Assembly (NCBI GenBank): GCA_021808285.1
Contig: JAKBBV010000006.1
Location: forward strand, 22,516 to 86,515
Direction: 5' to 3'
DNA: 64,000 nucleotides
From: Pseudomonadota bacterium
Lineage (GTDB): Bacteria; Pseudomonadota; Alphaproteobacteria; Caulobacterales; Caulobacteraceae
The notes below the pieces were generated by a model. That model was not told where the DNA came from. It did no database searches and saw only the letters and a list, made by a program, of their open reading frames with translations. Each line of letters opens with the position of its first letter. Within the stretch, counting starts at the first letter, position 1. A program made the position numbers and the translations under genes. Shown here in pieces: positions 47,137 through 56,664 of the stretch.

Positions 47137-47763
47137 TTAGACGCCGAATGCAGCCAGAAAGGTCTTCACCGCGGCGGCCACTTCGTCGGCGATCTCTTCG
47201 GCGGTCGGGCTGGGGCGAGCATTGGTGAGGCAAGCTTTGAGCAGGCGGTTCTGACACAAGGCGACGAACTGGGCCGCGGCCACCTCGGGATCGCAGGGTT
47301 TGAGCCGGCCGTCCGCCGATGCCTGGGCCATGAAGGCCGCCAGCTTCTCCAGGCCCCTCCGTGGGCCGGCGTCGTAAAAGGCCCGGCCGATCTCCGGCGC
47401 TCGCCATGCCTCGGACACCACAAGCACAAAATTGCGGAGCCCAAACGGCGCCACTGAAATTTCGAGATAGGTGCGGCCCACCGCGTCAAGCACGTCGCGA
47501 ATGTCTCCGCCGCTGGCCAGGAGATCGTCCATCGCACGCTGCTGGAAGGCGCAGTGCCGGGCGATGTAGGCGGCGAACAGGGCCTCCTTGCTCTTGAAGT
47601 AGTTGTAAAGCGTTCCCTTGGAGCCGCCGACGCGCGCGGCGATCTCGTTCATCGAGCTGGCGGCGAAGCCCTGCTCGAGAAAGACCTCGGCCGCGGCGTC
47701 AAGAATGGCTTCGCGTCGCCCATCGCGATCAAGGCGGCTACGAGGCTCCAACTGGATGGACAC
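47137..47763 (-). CDS. TetR-family repressor of the adjacent efflux operon
   Basis: A 208-aa TetR/AcrR-type regulator. N-terminal helix-turn-helix at about 17-65 (AILDAAAEVFLEQGFAASS, IAARVGGSKGTLYNYF) with a divergent ligand-binding C-terminal domain. The GTG at 47763 is chosen because GGGAGGAG lies at ribosome-site distance; a longer ATG start would overlap the operator. It is divergent from a tripartite efflux operon and a perfect inverted repeat lies between them, so it probably represses both. Confidence 0.85.
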   Translation of the reverse strand: MSIQLEPRSRLDRDGRREAILDAAAEVFLEQGFAASSMNEIAARVGGSKGTLYNYFKSKEALFAAYIARHCAFQQRAMDDLLASGGDIRDVLDAVGRTYLEISVAPFGLRNFVLVVSEAWRAPEIGRAFYDAGPRRGLEKLAAFMAQASADGRLKPCDPEVAAAQFVALCQNRLLKACLTNARPSPTAEEIADEVAAAVKTFLAAFGV

Positions 47764-47807
47764 TTTTTCGGTCTCCTCCCTTGCGAAACAGCGTCGCATG
47801 GCCAATA

Positions 47808-47826
47808 TGACCGTACCGTACGGTCA
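47808..47826. promoter_or_regulatory. Inverted-repeat operator for the TetR-family regulator
   Basis: TGACCGTACCGTACGGTCA is a perfect 9-bp inverted repeat with one central base. It lies between the divergent tetR and outer-membrane-factor genes, the usual place and form of a TetR-family operator. A weak plus-strand promoter (TTGCGA at 47781, spacing near 17) would place it over the -10/start. Confidence 0.75.
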
Positions 47827-47901
47827 CTTCAAGGGCGTTCCTGCGGCCCGGACCGGGTTGAGACCGGCCCGTCGGGGTGACGGAAGGGGGCGAAAGCTCA
47901 A

Positions 47902-49347
47902 ATGAGACCTCATTTCCAGCTCGGCTGGCCGCGCGCCGCCGCAGGAGTTCTCGGGCTCCTGGCTTTGGCTGTTGGCCTAAGCTCGTGCGCCAGTCTGCCT
48001 GCGGCGCCGCCGCAGCGCCAGGCCAAGGCCCCGTCGGCCTACACCTCTCAGACGGCGTTCGCGGCGCCGGACGCGGCCTGGCCCTCGGGCCACTGGTGGA
48101 CGGCCTATGGTGACGCACAGCTCGACGCCCTCATGGATGAGGCGGTCAAAGGCTCACCAAGCCTCGCCGAAGCCCGGGCGCGCGTGATCAAGGCGAGGGC
48201 CGCGGCGGCCGGCGCCAGCGCCGCGCTCCTTCCCAGCATCACAGGCCAAGGCAGTCTGAACTACGAAAAGCAGAGCTACGACTACCTCTTCCCGTCGCAG
48301 TTCCTGCCGCAGGGTTACCAAGGCTACGGTCAGGCGACGCTGAACCTGAACTGGGAGCTCGATTTCTGGGGCAAGAACCGCGCGGCGATCGCCCGGGCGG
48401 TGTCCGAGGCCAAGGCCTCGGCGGCGGACGCGGCGGAGGCCCGGCTGGTGCTGACGACCGACGTGGCGACGGCCTACGCCAATCTGGCGCGACTCTACGA
48501 AGATCGAGATGTGGCCGAGCGGGCGGTCAAGGTTCGCGAGGAAACCGAGAGCCTCGTCTCGCAGCGCGTGACCAATGGGCTGGATACCCAGGCCGAACTG
48601 CAGCAGGCGAAGTCCGGGCCGCCCTCGGCTAGGGCCGATCTGGACGCCATCGACGAAGAGATCGTTCTGACCCGAGATCAGCTGGCGGCCTTGTTGGGGG
48701 ACGGCCCGGACCGGGGCCTGAACATTCATCGGCCCGCCGCGCCGCACCTGCCAGCGTTCGGCCTGCCTCGAGACCTCAGGATCGATCTGGTCGGACGAAG
48801 GCCGGATGTGGTTGCCGCGCGCTGGCGCGTCGAGGCATCGATGAAGGGAGTCGCGGAGGCCAGGGCCGAGTTCCTGCCCGACGTTCAGGTCGTCGCCTTT
48901 CAGGGCCAGCAGTCTCTCTATATCCACAAGCTGTTCGCACCGGGCGCCGATTTTGGCGGGGTGGGGCCAGCCATAACCTTGCCGATCTTCGAGGGCGGCG
49001 CCTTGCGGGCGCACCTTCGGGGGGCCCAGGCCGACCGTGAAGCGGCCGTCGCCGCCTATGATGCGACGGTGACCGAGGCCCTGCATCAAACCGCGGATAT
49101 CGCCGCCAGCGAGCGGGCCTTGAGCGACCGCCTTGGACAATCGCGCCAGGCGCTTGATCGCCTGGAACAGGCCTATTCTGTGGCGCGTGAGCGCTACCAG
49201 GGCGGCCTTTCGACCTATCAGGCCGTGCTCATCGCTGAGGACGCCGTGCTCGCCCAGAGACGGGTGGTCGCCGATCTGGAGAGCCGGGCCTTCGTTCTCG
49301 ATATCGCCCTTGTCCGCGCGCTCGGCGGCGGATTCCGCTCCGCCTGA
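47902..49347 (+). CDS. Outer-membrane efflux lipoprotein (NodT/TolC-like)
   Basis: A 481-aa outer-membrane factor of the NodT family. Lipoprotein signal with the acylated Cys at 29 (AVGLSSCAS) and two OEP (TolC-type) repeats rich in helices (for example LVLTTDVATAYANLARLYEDRDVAERAV). It forms the outer-membrane exit duct of a tripartite pump with the two downstream genes. GGAAGGGGG precedes the ATG at some distance. First gene of the operon controlled by the TetR-type operator. Confidence 0.87.
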   Translation: MRPHFQLGWPRAAAGVLGLLALAVGLSSCASLPAAPPQRQAKAPSAYTSQTAFAAPDAAWPSGHWWTAYGDAQLDALMDEAVKGSPSLAEARARVIKARAAAAGASAALLPSITGQGSLNYEKQSYDYLFPSQFLPQGYQGYGQATLNLNWELDFWGKNRAAIARAVSEAKASAADAAEARLVLTTDVATAYANLARLYEDRDVAERAVKVREETESLVSQRVTNGLDTQAELQQAKSGPPSARADLDAIDEEIVLTRDQLAALLGDGPDRGLNIHRPAAPHLPAFGLPRDLRIDLVGRRPDVVAARWRVEASMKGVAEARAEFLPDVQVVAFQGQQSLYIHKLFAPGADFGGVGPAITLPIFEGGALRAHLRGAQADREAAVAAYDATVTEALHQTADIAASERALSDRLGQSRQALDRLEQAYSVARERYQGGLSTYQAVLIAEDAVLAQRRVVADLESRAFVLDIALVRALGGGFRSA

Positions 49348-49389
49348 GCCGTCTAAACCTCTCTCTTCAGCCCATAGGAGGGCGCGACG

Positions 49390-50541
49390 ATGCCTGACAG
49401 CGGTGGCGTTATGACCAATGACCCGACGACGCGAGCCGCCTTGATGCGCGCCTCCGCGCGCCAACGCCTCTTGGGAGCTCTCGCCGCCGCGGTTGTCGCG
49501 GCCGGTGGGATTTGGGGTCTGTACTACGTCTTTGTCGGCTCACATCACATCACCACGGATGACGCCTATGTCGGCGCCGACGTGGCCCAGATCACCCCGC
49601 TTATCTCCGGTCAGGTCATCGCCGTGCCTGTGGTGGAGACACAGCAGGTCAAGGCTGGGCAGGTTGTGCTGCGCCTCGATCCCGCCGATGCCCAGATCGC
49701 GGTCGATCAAGCCCAGGCCGAGCTCGCCCAGACGATCCGTCGCGTGCACGGCTATTTCGCCAATGACGCCGCCCTGAGCGCTCAGGTCGCATCCCGCAAA
49801 GCGGCGATCGCCCAGGCCCAGGCCAATGTCCTCGCCGCCCAGTCTGACCTTGATCGCGCCCGAATCGACCTGCAACGTCGGCAGCTCCTCGCCAAGTCCG
49901 GCGCGGTCTCCGGCGATGAACTGACCCAGGCTGAAAACCACTTCGCCACCGCCCGGGCCGCGCTCGCCGCCGCCGAGGCCGCAAAACTCGCCGCCGCGGC
50001 CAATCTCGGTCAGGCCTCGGGGGATCGTGCGGTCAACACAGCTCTGATTTCCGGCGCCGATGTCGATAACAATCCCGACGTCAAAGCGGCGAAAGCGAAG
50101 CTCGCCGCGGCCCAGCTGATGCTCTCGCGCACGGTGCTCACCGCGCCGATGGATGGCATCGTGACCAAGAAGGCCGTGGAAATCGGCCAGCAGGTTAGCC
50201 CTGGGACCGTGGCCATGGAGATCGTACCGACATCGACCATGTACGTCGACGCCAACTACAAGGAAGTGCAACTGGCGCGCGTGCGGCCTGGACAGCCGGT
50301 GGTGCTGACCAGCGACCTCTATGGCGGCAATGTGAAGTTTCACGGCCGCGTCAGGGGGCTCTCCGGGGGCACCGGGACCGCGTTTTCCCTGATTCCGGCT
50401 CAGAACGCCTCGGGCAACTGGATCAAGATCGTCCAGCGCCTGCCTGTCCGCATCACTCTGGAGTCAAAGGAGCTGGAGGCCCACCCCTTGAAGGTTGGCC
50501 TCTCGATGAAGGCGACGATCGACGTCGCGGCCAGGTCCTGA
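49390..50541 (+). CDS. HlyD/EmrA-type periplasmic adaptor
   Basis: A 383-aa membrane-fusion protein. One N-terminal helix (about residues 27-48), a lipoyl-like/beta-barrel pair and a long helical hairpin (about 85-225, Ala/Gln-rich), as in EmrA. The block DDAYVGADVAQITPLISGQV is diagnostic of the EmrA/HlyD family. AGGAGGG precedes the ATG. It links the NodT-like duct to the DHA2 transporter of the same operon. Confidence 0.9.
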   Translation: MPDSGGVMTNDPTTRAALMRASARQRLLGALAAAVVAAGGIWGLYYVFVGSHHITTDDAYVGADVAQITPLISGQVIAVPVVETQQVKAGQVVLRLDPADAQIAVDQAQAELAQTIRRVHGYFANDAALSAQVASRKAAIAQAQANVLAAQSDLDRARIDLQRRQLLAKSGAVSGDELTQAENHFATARAALAAAEAAKLAAAANLGQASGDRAVNTALISGADVDNNPDVKAAKAKLAAAQLMLSRTVLTAPMDGIVTKKAVEIGQQVSPGTVAMEIVPTSTMYVDANYKEVQLARVRPGQPVVLTSDLYGGNVKFHGRVRGLSGGTGTAFSLIPAQNASGNWIKIVQRLPVRITLESKELEAHPLKVGLSMKATIDVAARS

Positions 50542-50578
50542 TCCCGACACGCCTGGACAGAGCCAGAGAAGGACGCCC

Positions 50579-52123
50579 ATGAGCGACCCGTCCGCAGAGA
50601 TGAGGCCGATGGCCGGCGCCGCGCTTGCGGCCACGTCGATCGCCTTGGCGCTCGGCACGTTCATGCAGGTGTTGGATACAAGCATCGCCAATGTGTCGAT
50701 CCCGACGATCGCGGGCGATCTGGGGGTGAGTGCGGATCAGGGCACCTGGGTGATCACCTCCTTCGCCGTGGCAAATGGCATCTCCGTGCCGCTCACCGGT
50801 TGGCTGATGGGACGATATGGCGTGGTGCGGACCTTTGTGACCTCCGTCGTGCTTTTCACCATCGCCTCGTTTCTCTGTGGAATGGCCTGGAATCTGCCCA
50901 GCCTGATCCTGTTCCGGGTTCTGCAGGGGGCGGTATCCGGACCCATGATCCCAGGGTCTCAGGCTCTGATGATCTCCATCTTTCCGGCCGCCCGACGCGG
51001 CTCGGCCCTGGCGATCTGGTCGATGACCACCCTGGTCGCGCCTATCGCGGGACCGGTGCTGGGGGGCTGGATTTCCGACAATTACCAATGGCCCTGGATC
51101 TTCTTCATCAATGTGCCGGTCGGACTGTTCTGCGCGCTCTATTGTTGGCGGGCGATGAAGAGCCGCGAGACGCCCACCCGTCGCGTCCCGGTCGACAAGG
51201 GGGGATTCGCGCTGCTGGTGGTCTGGGTTGGGGCGCTGCAGATCATGCTGGACACCGGCAAGGACGCCGACTGGTTCAACTCGCCGGTGATCGTCGTCGA
51301 GGCGATCGTGGCCGCCGTCAGCTTTGTCGCCTGGGTCATCTGGGAGCTGACCGAAACCCACCCGATCGTCAATCTGGGCCTGTTTCGCTCAAGAAACTTC
51401 GCGCTCGGCGCCGCCATCACATGTATCGGCTATGGGGTCTTCTTCGGCAACAACGTGCTTTTGCCGCTGTGGCTTCAGACCCAGCTTGGCTATATCGCGA
51501 CGTGGGCTGGCCTGGTGGCGGCGCCCTCTGGGGTTATGGCTGTCCTGCTGACCCCATTTGCGGCCAGGCTGATGCAGAGGATCGATGTTCGCTGGGCCGC
51601 TTCGGCCGCGCTCGTCACCTTCGGCCTGTCGTTCTGGTTGCGCTCACTTTACCCGCCCGACGCCAGCTTCGGCGTGCTGGTTGTGCCGCTGCTGGTCCAA
51701 GGGGTCGCCATGAGCGCCTTCTTCACCTCGCTTCTGACGATCACGCTGAACGGCATCGACGGCGCGCGCCTTCCGATGGCGGCGGGCCTCTCCAACTTCA
51801 CGCGCATCACGGCGGGCAGTTTCGCCACTTCGATCGCCACCACGGCCTGGGACCGGGGCGCCGCGCTCAATCAGAACCGGATGGCCGACCTGGCCCCGTC
51901 GGACGGGCGGGCCTGGACCAGCGCCCTGGGACACCTGCGGCATCTCGGGCTTGATACGGCCCACGCGGCGGGTCTGCTGACCGGTCAATTCGTCTCTCAA
52001 TCCTATCTCGTCTCAACCCTCGACTTCTTCCGCCTATCGGCCTGGCTGATGATCTTGATGGCGCCGGCCGTGTGGCTCACGGCAAAGGCCAGAAGCGCAG
52101 GCGGCGCAGTCGCCGCGGATTGA
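50579..52123 (+). CDS. DHA2-family MFS drug exporter (EmrB-like)
   Basis: A 514-aa proton-driven major-facilitator exporter with fourteen predicted helices. DHA2/EmrB landmarks: LDTSIANVSIPTIAGDLGVS, TSFAVANGISVPLTGWLMGRYG, and GPVLGGWISDNYQWPWIFFIN (motif C/1 region). Works with the adjacent EmrA- and NodT-like proteins to expel hydrophobic drugs or fatty acids; the substrate is unknown. Ribosome site AAGGA six bases before the ATG. Confidence 0.92.
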   Translation: MSDPSAEMRPMAGAALAATSIALALGTFMQVLDTSIANVSIPTIAGDLGVSADQGTWVITSFAVANGISVPLTGWLMGRYGVVRTFVTSVVLFTIASFLCGMAWNLPSLILFRVLQGAVSGPMIPGSQALMISIFPAARRGSALAIWSMTTLVAPIAGPVLGGWISDNYQWPWIFFINVPVGLFCALYCWRAMKSRETPTRRVPVDKGGFALLVVWVGALQIMLDTGKDADWFNSPVIVVEAIVAAVSFVAWVIWELTETHPIVNLGLFRSRNFALGAAITCIGYGVFFGNNVLLPLWLQTQLGYIATWAGLVAAPSGVMAVLLTPFAARLMQRIDVRWAASAALVTFGLSFWLRSLYPPDASFGVLVVPLLVQGVAMSAFFTSLLTITLNGIDGARLPMAAGLSNFTRITAGSFATSIATTAWDRGAALNQNRMADLAPSDGRAWTSALGHLRHLGLDTAHAAGLLTGQFVSQSYLVSTLDFFRLSAWLMILMAPAVWLTAKARSAGGAVAAD

Positions 52124-52201
52124 GCGCGCCTTGCGCCTCCCCTCGCGGCCATGATCTACAGCGAGCCCGAACGGGGCGATCCTGGCGGAGGAGTAGAGGA
52201 T

Positions 52202-52873
52202 TTGGCCATCGCGGCGGTGATCTGGGACTTTGGCGGCGTGTTCACCACTTCGCCCTTCGAGGCCTTCAATCGCTTCGAGGCCGCGCATGGCCTGCCGCGA
52301 AACCTGATTCGCCAAATCAACGCGACCGACCCACATGACAACGCCTGGGCCAAGTTCGAGCGCGCGGAGATTGATGCGGCGGGCTTCGACGCCGCGTTTC
52401 TGAAGGAGTCCACGCTCCGCGGTCATCCGGTCCGGGGCGCAGATGTCCTGCCGCTTCTCTCCGGCGAGGTCAGACCGGCCATGGTCGAAGCGCTGAAGCT
52501 TTGCAAATCGCGGTTCAAGGTCGGCTGTATCACCAATAACATGGCTCAGGGCGGGGGCCCGACCATGGCCGCGACGCCGGATCGTAGCCGACGCGGCGCC
52601 GATATCATGGCCCTATTCGACCGGGTGATTGAGAGTTCGAAGGTCGGCGTGCGCAAGCCGGATCCGCGAATCTACCAGATGATGTGCGAGGCCCTGGACG
52701 CGGCCCCGGCGGATTGCGTCTATCTCGATGACCTCGGAATCAACTGCAAACCCGCCGCAGCGCTGGGCATGAAGGCGATCAAGGTCATCGACGAGCATCA
52801 GGCCCTGGACGATCTTGAGCGCGCGACGGGTCTGGCCTTCCCGCGCGACCTGATCCTGGCGGTGAACGCATGA
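52202..52873 (+). CDS. HAD-superfamily hydrolase
   Basis: A 223-aa HAD phosphatase-like hydrolase of the epoxide-hydrolase-N-terminal-like subgroup. Motif I nucleophile Asp9 (VIWDFGGVF), motif II CITNNM, motif III Lys in GVRKPDPRIYQ and motif IV LDDLGIN. The start is taken as a TTG at 52202 with GGAGGAG nearby; an ATG at 52151 is an alternative with 17 extra residues. Its stop overlaps phhB by 4 bp. Substrate unknown. Confidence 0.75.
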   Translation: MAIAAVIWDFGGVFTTSPFEAFNRFEAAHGLPRNLIRQINATDPHDNAWAKFERAEIDAAGFDAAFLKESTLRGHPVRGADVLPLLSGEVRPAMVEALKLCKSRFKVGCITNNMAQGGGPTMAATPDRSRRGADIMALFDRVIESSKVGVRKPDPRIYQMMCEALDAAPADCVYLDDLGINCKPAAALGMKAIKVIDEHQALDDLERATGLAFPRDLILAVNA

Positions 52874-53190
52874 GCCGCCCGGAGCGTATCGGCGCGGCGC
52901 GGGCGCTTGAGGCCCTGGCGGCTGAGGGGGTCCGAGGATGGTCCGCGCAAGACGATCGCGACGCCCTGAAAAAGACGTTCCGCTTTCGCGACTTCAGCGC
53001 GGCCTTCGCCTGGATGACCGAGATCGCGCTCGTCGCCGAGCGCCTCGACCACCATCCCGAGTGGTTCAATGTCTATGACCGCGTCGAGGTCACCCTGACC
53101 ACCCACGACGCGCAAGGCGTGAGCGAACGTGACGTCGCTCTGGCCCTTTCCATGGAGCGCGCGGCCCTCGGCAGGTTGGTGAGGACTTAG
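52870..53190 (+). CDS. phhB: 4a-hydroxytetrahydrobiopterin dehydratase (PCD/DCoH)
   Basis: A 106-aa pterin-4a-carbinolamine dehydratase recycling pterin cofactor after aromatic hydroxylation. The signature lies in LDHHPEWFNVYDRVEVTLTT, with the catalytic His pair HH and WFNVY. Coupled to the HAD gene by a 4-bp overlap (ATGA). No phenylalanine hydroxylase gene is in the window; in many bacteria the protein also assists other pterin enzymes. Confidence 0.9.
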   Translation: MSRPERIGAARALEALAAEGVRGWSAQDDRDALKKTFRFRDFSAAFAWMTEIALVAERLDHHPEWFNVYDRVEVTLTTHDAQGVSERDVALALSMERAALGRLVRT

Positions 53191-53311
53191 TCGGGCGCGT
53201 ATCTTGTCCCGAAACTGGCGTGACCGCCGCAATGGCGCCAACATGGCGCGGCAAGGGACGAGAGTCGCGCCGGGGGGCGCGGGGCGGCAAGTGTGGCTCG
53301 GGGAGTCTCGG

Positions 53312-53340
53312 GCGCCGGGCGCACCCGGTCCGGCGCTTTT
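53312..53340 (+). terminator. Hairpin with T run between phhB and chvI
   Basis: GCGCCGG (53312-53318) can pair with CCGGCGC (53330-53336) around an 11-nt loop, followed by four T. It may terminate the phhB mRNA or attenuate chvI; it lies 34 bp before the chvI start. Loop size and short T run make it only a moderate candidate. Confidence 0.4.
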
Positions 53341-53373
53341 GCAGGGACGATCCGTCAAGGAAGACGAAACGGC

Positions 53374-54078
53374 ATGGCGAAGATTGCCCTCGTAGATGAC
53401 GATGAAAACATCGTCGCGTCGGTGTCCCTGGCTCTGGAGAGCCACGGTCATGAGGTGAAGGCCTATTTTGACGGCGCCACGGGCTTGGCCGGTCTGGAGA
53501 ACAGTCCGCCGGACCTCGCCATACTCGACGTGAAGATGCCGCGCATGGATGGCATGGAGGTGCTGCGTCGCCTCAGGCAGACGAGCCGCCTTCCGGTGAT
53601 CATTCTGACCTCGAAGGACGACGAGATCGACGAGCTGCTGGGCTTCAACCTCGGCGCCGACGACTATATCCGCAAGCCGTTCAGCCAGAGGCTTCTGATC
53701 GAACGGGTCAAGGCCGTCCTGCGTCGCGCCAATCCAGACGAGGGGCCCGTCGGCGGCGCTTCGGATGAGGAGTCCAAGGCGATCCGGCGGGGACGCCTGA
53801 CCCTGGATCCGGCTCGTCACGACTGTCTGTGGGACGGTCAACCCGTTCGACTGACGGTTACAGAGTTCCTGCTCCTGCAATCGCTGGCGCAACGTCCGGG
53901 CTTCGTGAAGAGTCGCGATAACCTCATGGATGCGGCCTACGAGGATCAGGTCTATGTCGACGACCGGACGATCGACAGCCACATCAAGCGGATGCGAAAG
54001 AAGTTCCGCGAGGTCGACACCGAGTTCGACGCGATCGAAACCCTCTATGGCGTCGGTTACCGATACCGCGAGTCCTGA
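53374..54078 (+). CDS. chvI: Response regulator ChvI
   Basis: OmpR-type response regulator of the ChvG-ChvI envelope/acid-stress system. The 234-aa protein has a receiver domain with phosphoacceptor Asp52 ([13 protein letters not shown]), conserved Lys in DDYIRKPFS, and a winged-helix DNA-binding domain ending [10 protein letters not shown]. The start at 53374 ([10 protein letters not shown]) fits. The sensor gene begins inside its 3' end. ChvGI in Caulobacter and rhizobia responds to acid and cell-envelope stress. Confidence 0.93.
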   Translation: MAKIALVDDDENIVASVSLALESHGHEVKAYFDGATGLAGLENSPPDLAILDVKMPRMDGMEVLRRLRQTSRLPVIILTSKDDEIDELLGFNLGADDYIRKPFSQRLLIERVKAVLRRANPDEGPVGGASDEESKAIRRGRLTLDPARHDCLWDGQPVRLTVTEFLLLQSLAQRPGFVKSRDNLMDAAYEDQVYVDDRTIDSHIKRMRKKFREVDTEFDAIETLYGVGYRYRES

Positions 54079-55693
54079 CTCCGCCGCTGCGGACGCGTCC
54101 AGGGCGTCCACAGAGCGAGCCCGGCGCCGCCCTCCGGGCGTGCTGCGCGGCTGGCTGTTCGGCTCGCGACTGGGCGGGTTGATCGTTCTCCTCAACCTTC
54201 TGGGCCTTATCATCATCATCAGCGGCTCGCTGATCGCCGACGAGATTCGCCAGGGTCTCGTGCACGCCAGGCTTGAGAGCCTCACCACCCAGGGCGAACT
54301 CATCGCCAATGTGATCGACCAGGTGGCCACCGCCGGCGACCCCTCGCCTGAATTGCAGCCTGACGCCGCGGAAGGAGTGCTTAGCGCGCTGTTCATCCCT
54401 CGCGACCAGCGCGCGCGACTGTTTTCCGCCGAGGGACGTCTTCTGGCGGACTCCGACGTCGTCGCCGACCGTGTGGATGTCGCCCCCCTTCCCCCGGCGC
54501 GGCGACCCGGCCAGAGTCTGCGACGAGCCCTGTTCGGCGCCCTGGCCCGGGCCGATCCGTTTGGCGTTAGGCGCGAGGAGACCGCCCGCCGGCAACTGGA
54601 TCACGAGCTGAATCTCGCCCTTTCCGGCCAGACCGTGAGCGATGTGCGATTCGACCAGGATGGGCGACGCGTCGTGTCGGTCTCGATCCCGATTCGCCAC
54701 GTTCGCCAGGTGCTGGGCGTGCTGACCCTGGAGGCCAGCGATGTGGATCAGGTCATTGCAGCTCAGCGTCGCGCCCTTGTCCCCTTCATACTGATCGCCG
54801 TGGGCGTCGCCCTGGGCTCGTCGATCCTTCTGACGCGGCTGATCGCACTACCGGTCATGCGCCTCGCTCGCGCGGCCGACCAGGTCCGCCTGTTTCGCGC
54901 CCGCGCGATCGCCCTGCCCGACCTTGACCGTCGCCGTGACGAACTGGGCGATCTGGCCCGATCCCTGGCCGCCATGACCCAGTCCTTGGCCGACCGGATG
55001 ACGGCCATCGAGCGATTCGCCGCCGACGTCGCCCATGAGCTTCGCAATCCAATGACCTCCATAAGGTCGGCGGCGGAGACTCTTGAGATCGCCCGAACCG
55101 AGGCGGCGCGACGCAAGCTTCTGAGTATTCTGGGGCAGGACATCAATCGCATGGATCGATTGATCACCGACATCTCCAACGCCTCGCGCCTCGACGCCGA
55201 ACTGGCCCGTGACACGCCTCAACGGATCGATATCGCGCGCCTCCTGGCCGAGGTTTGCCAGTTCTATGAGGCGACCGCCAAGCCGGGACAGGCCCATGTC
55301 CGCTTTACGGCCGCGACGGGTGAGAGCGCCCTGGCGTACGGTCGAGACGGACCGCTTAGCCAAGTGTTTCGCAACCTGATCGACAATGCGCGCTCGTTCA
55401 GTCAACCGGACGGAGAGGTCAGAGTCGCGCTACAGGTCACCCGCGAGGAGGTGATGGTGACGGTCGAGGACGACGGCCCTGGAATCCCGTCGGAGAGTAT
55501 GGAGACCATCTTCGAACGCTTTTACACTTCGCGACCCAAAGGCGCCGCCTTTGGCGGCAACTCCGGCCTTGGCCTGGCGATTGCGCGTCAGATCGTCGAG
55601 ACGCACGGGGGACGCATCTGGGCGGAAAACCGCCTTGAGGCCGGAGAGGTCGTGGGCGCCAGATTCGTGGTCGCCACACCGCGCACCCGGTAA
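54047..55693 (+). CDS. chvG: Sensor histidine kinase ChvG
   Basis: Membrane sensor kinase partner of ChvI. About 548 aa from an ATG at 54047: helix 1 (43-60), a periplasmic sensor domain, helix 2 (245-265), HAMP, a HisKA domain with phospho-His330 ([10 protein letters not shown]), and an ATPase domain with N-box [17 protein letters not shown] and [11 protein letters not shown]. It overlaps chvI by 32 bp. Continued by hprK and PTS genes, the usual alphaproteobacterial order. pckA, often next to chvI in other species, is not here. Confidence 0.9.
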   Translation: MASVTDTASPDSAAADASRASTERARRRPPGVLRGWLFGSRLGGLIVLLNLLGLIIIISGSLIADEIRQGLVHARLESLTTQGELIANVIDQVATAGDPSPELQPDAAEGVLSALFIPRDQRARLFSAEGRLLADSDVVADRVDVAPLPPARRPGQSLRRALFGALARADPFGVRREETARRQLDHELNLALSGQTVSDVRFDQDGRRVVSVSIPIRHVRQVLGVLTLEASDVDQVIAAQRRALVPFILIAVGVALGSSILLTRLIALPVMRLARAADQVRLFRARAIALPDLDRRRDELGDLARSLAAMTQSLADRMTAIERFAADVAHELRNPMTSIRSAAETLEIARTEAARRKLLSILGQDINRMDRLITDISNASRLDAELARDTPQRIDIARLLAEVCQFYEATAKPGQAHVRFTAATGESALAYGRDGPLSQVFRNLIDNARSFSQPDGEVRVALQVTREEVMVTVEDDGPGIPSESMETIFERFYTSRPKGAAFGGNSGLGLAIARQIVETHGGRIWAENRLEAGEVVGARFVVATPRTR

Positions 55694-55698
55694 CCGTC

Positions 55699-56172
55699 AT
55701 GAGACCCGCGCCGACCTCGCCACGCTCCGAGATTCGCCACGCCGGCCTGATCGCCCGCCGTCTCTGCGGTCACTGGTCGGGCGTGCTCGTGGAGGGCCCC
55801 TCGGGAGCGGGCAAGAGCGATCTCGGCCTGCGCGCGATAGCGGCCGGGTTTCGACTGGTGGCCGACGATCGCACCGTCATCTTCGCCTCTGCGGATCGGC
55901 TCTATGGGTGCGCCCCGCGGCCCCTGGCTGGTCTTCTGGAGGCGCGGGGTGTCGGGATCCTGCACATGGCGCATCTGCCGGTGGCGGAAATCATCCTCTG
56001 GCTCAGCCTGACCGAAAGGCCTGATGGCATCGAGCGTCTGCCCGATTTGGCGCTGCGGTCTCTGATGGGCGTGAAGGTGCCGCACCTCAGCTGTTACGCG
56101 CAGGAGCCCTCGGCGACCGCAAAACTCGACATGGCTTTGCGGCATCTTGGAGGCCGGCTGCGGAAGGCGTAA
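55699..56172 (+). CDS. hprK: Short HPr kinase/phosphatase
   Basis: A 157-aa C-terminal-type HPr kinase/phosphorylase as found in alphaproteobacteria (lacking the N-terminal domain of the Gram-positive enzyme). Walker A GPSGAGKSD (33-41). The HprK signature region includes LRSLMGVKVPHLSCYAQEPSATAKLDMALRH. It should phosphorylate HPr on Ser47, and lies 5 bp after chvG and 87 bp before the EIIA gene, matching that role. Confidence 0.87.
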   Translation: MRPAPTSPRSEIRHAGLIARRLCGHWSGVLVEGPSGAGKSDLGLRAIAAGFRLVADDRTVIFASADRLYGCAPRPLAGLLEARGVGILHMAHLPVAEIILWLSLTERPDGIERLPDLALRSLMGVKVPHLSCYAQEPSATAKLDMALRHLGGRLRKA

Positions 56173-56259
56173 GGAACGGAGAGTCGCGCCGTAGGGTCTC
56201 TGGCCCAGAATCACAAGACGACGGCGCTCGGGGCACAGTCTCCAGTTGGGGCATAAGAC

Positions 56260-56664
56260 GTGATCGGGCTTGTCATTGTCACCCACGGGCGCCTCGCCGA
56301 GGAATTCGTCAACGCCCTGGAGCATGTGGTTGGCCCACAGGAAGACGTTGCGGCCATCTGTATCGGTCCGGACGACGACATGGAGCGGCGGCGTCGCGAC
56401 ATCCTCAAGGCCTGCCAGACCGTGAATTCCGGCGGCGGTGTCATCCTGCTGACGGATATGTTTGGCGGAACGCCGTCCAATCTCGCCATTTCGGTGATGG
56501 AGCAAACCCATGCCGAGGTGATCGCTGGGCTGAATCTGCCGATGCTGATCAAGCTGGCCAGCATTCGCGGCCGCGAACCCCTGCGGGTCTGCGTCAGCTA
56601 TGCCCAGGAAGCGGGTCGGAAATATATCTCGGTGGCATCCTTTCTTCTGGCCGGCGAGACGTGA
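56260..56664 (+). CDS. PTS fructose/mannose-type EIIA component
   Basis: A 134-aa EIIA-Man-type protein with the phosphorylatable His9 in VIVTHGRLAEEFVNALEHVVG. In alphaproteobacteria this protein belongs to a regulatory PTS without a sugar permease, matching the absence of EIIB/EIIC here. The start is a GTG at 56260; its stop overlaps the HPr gene by 4 bp (GTGA). Confidence 0.87.
   Translation: MIGLVIVTHGRLAEEFVNALEHVVGPQEDVAAICIGPDDDMERRRRDILKACQTVNSGGGVILLTDMFGGTPSNLAISVMEQTHAEVIAGLNLPMLIKLASIRGREPLRVCVSYAQEAGRKYISVASFLLAGET

Noticed and set aside
49390..52123. Efflux pump considered as part of a secretion system
   Set aside because: EmrA/EmrB-type motifs and a NodT-type duct define a drug exporter; no type I ABC ATPase is present.
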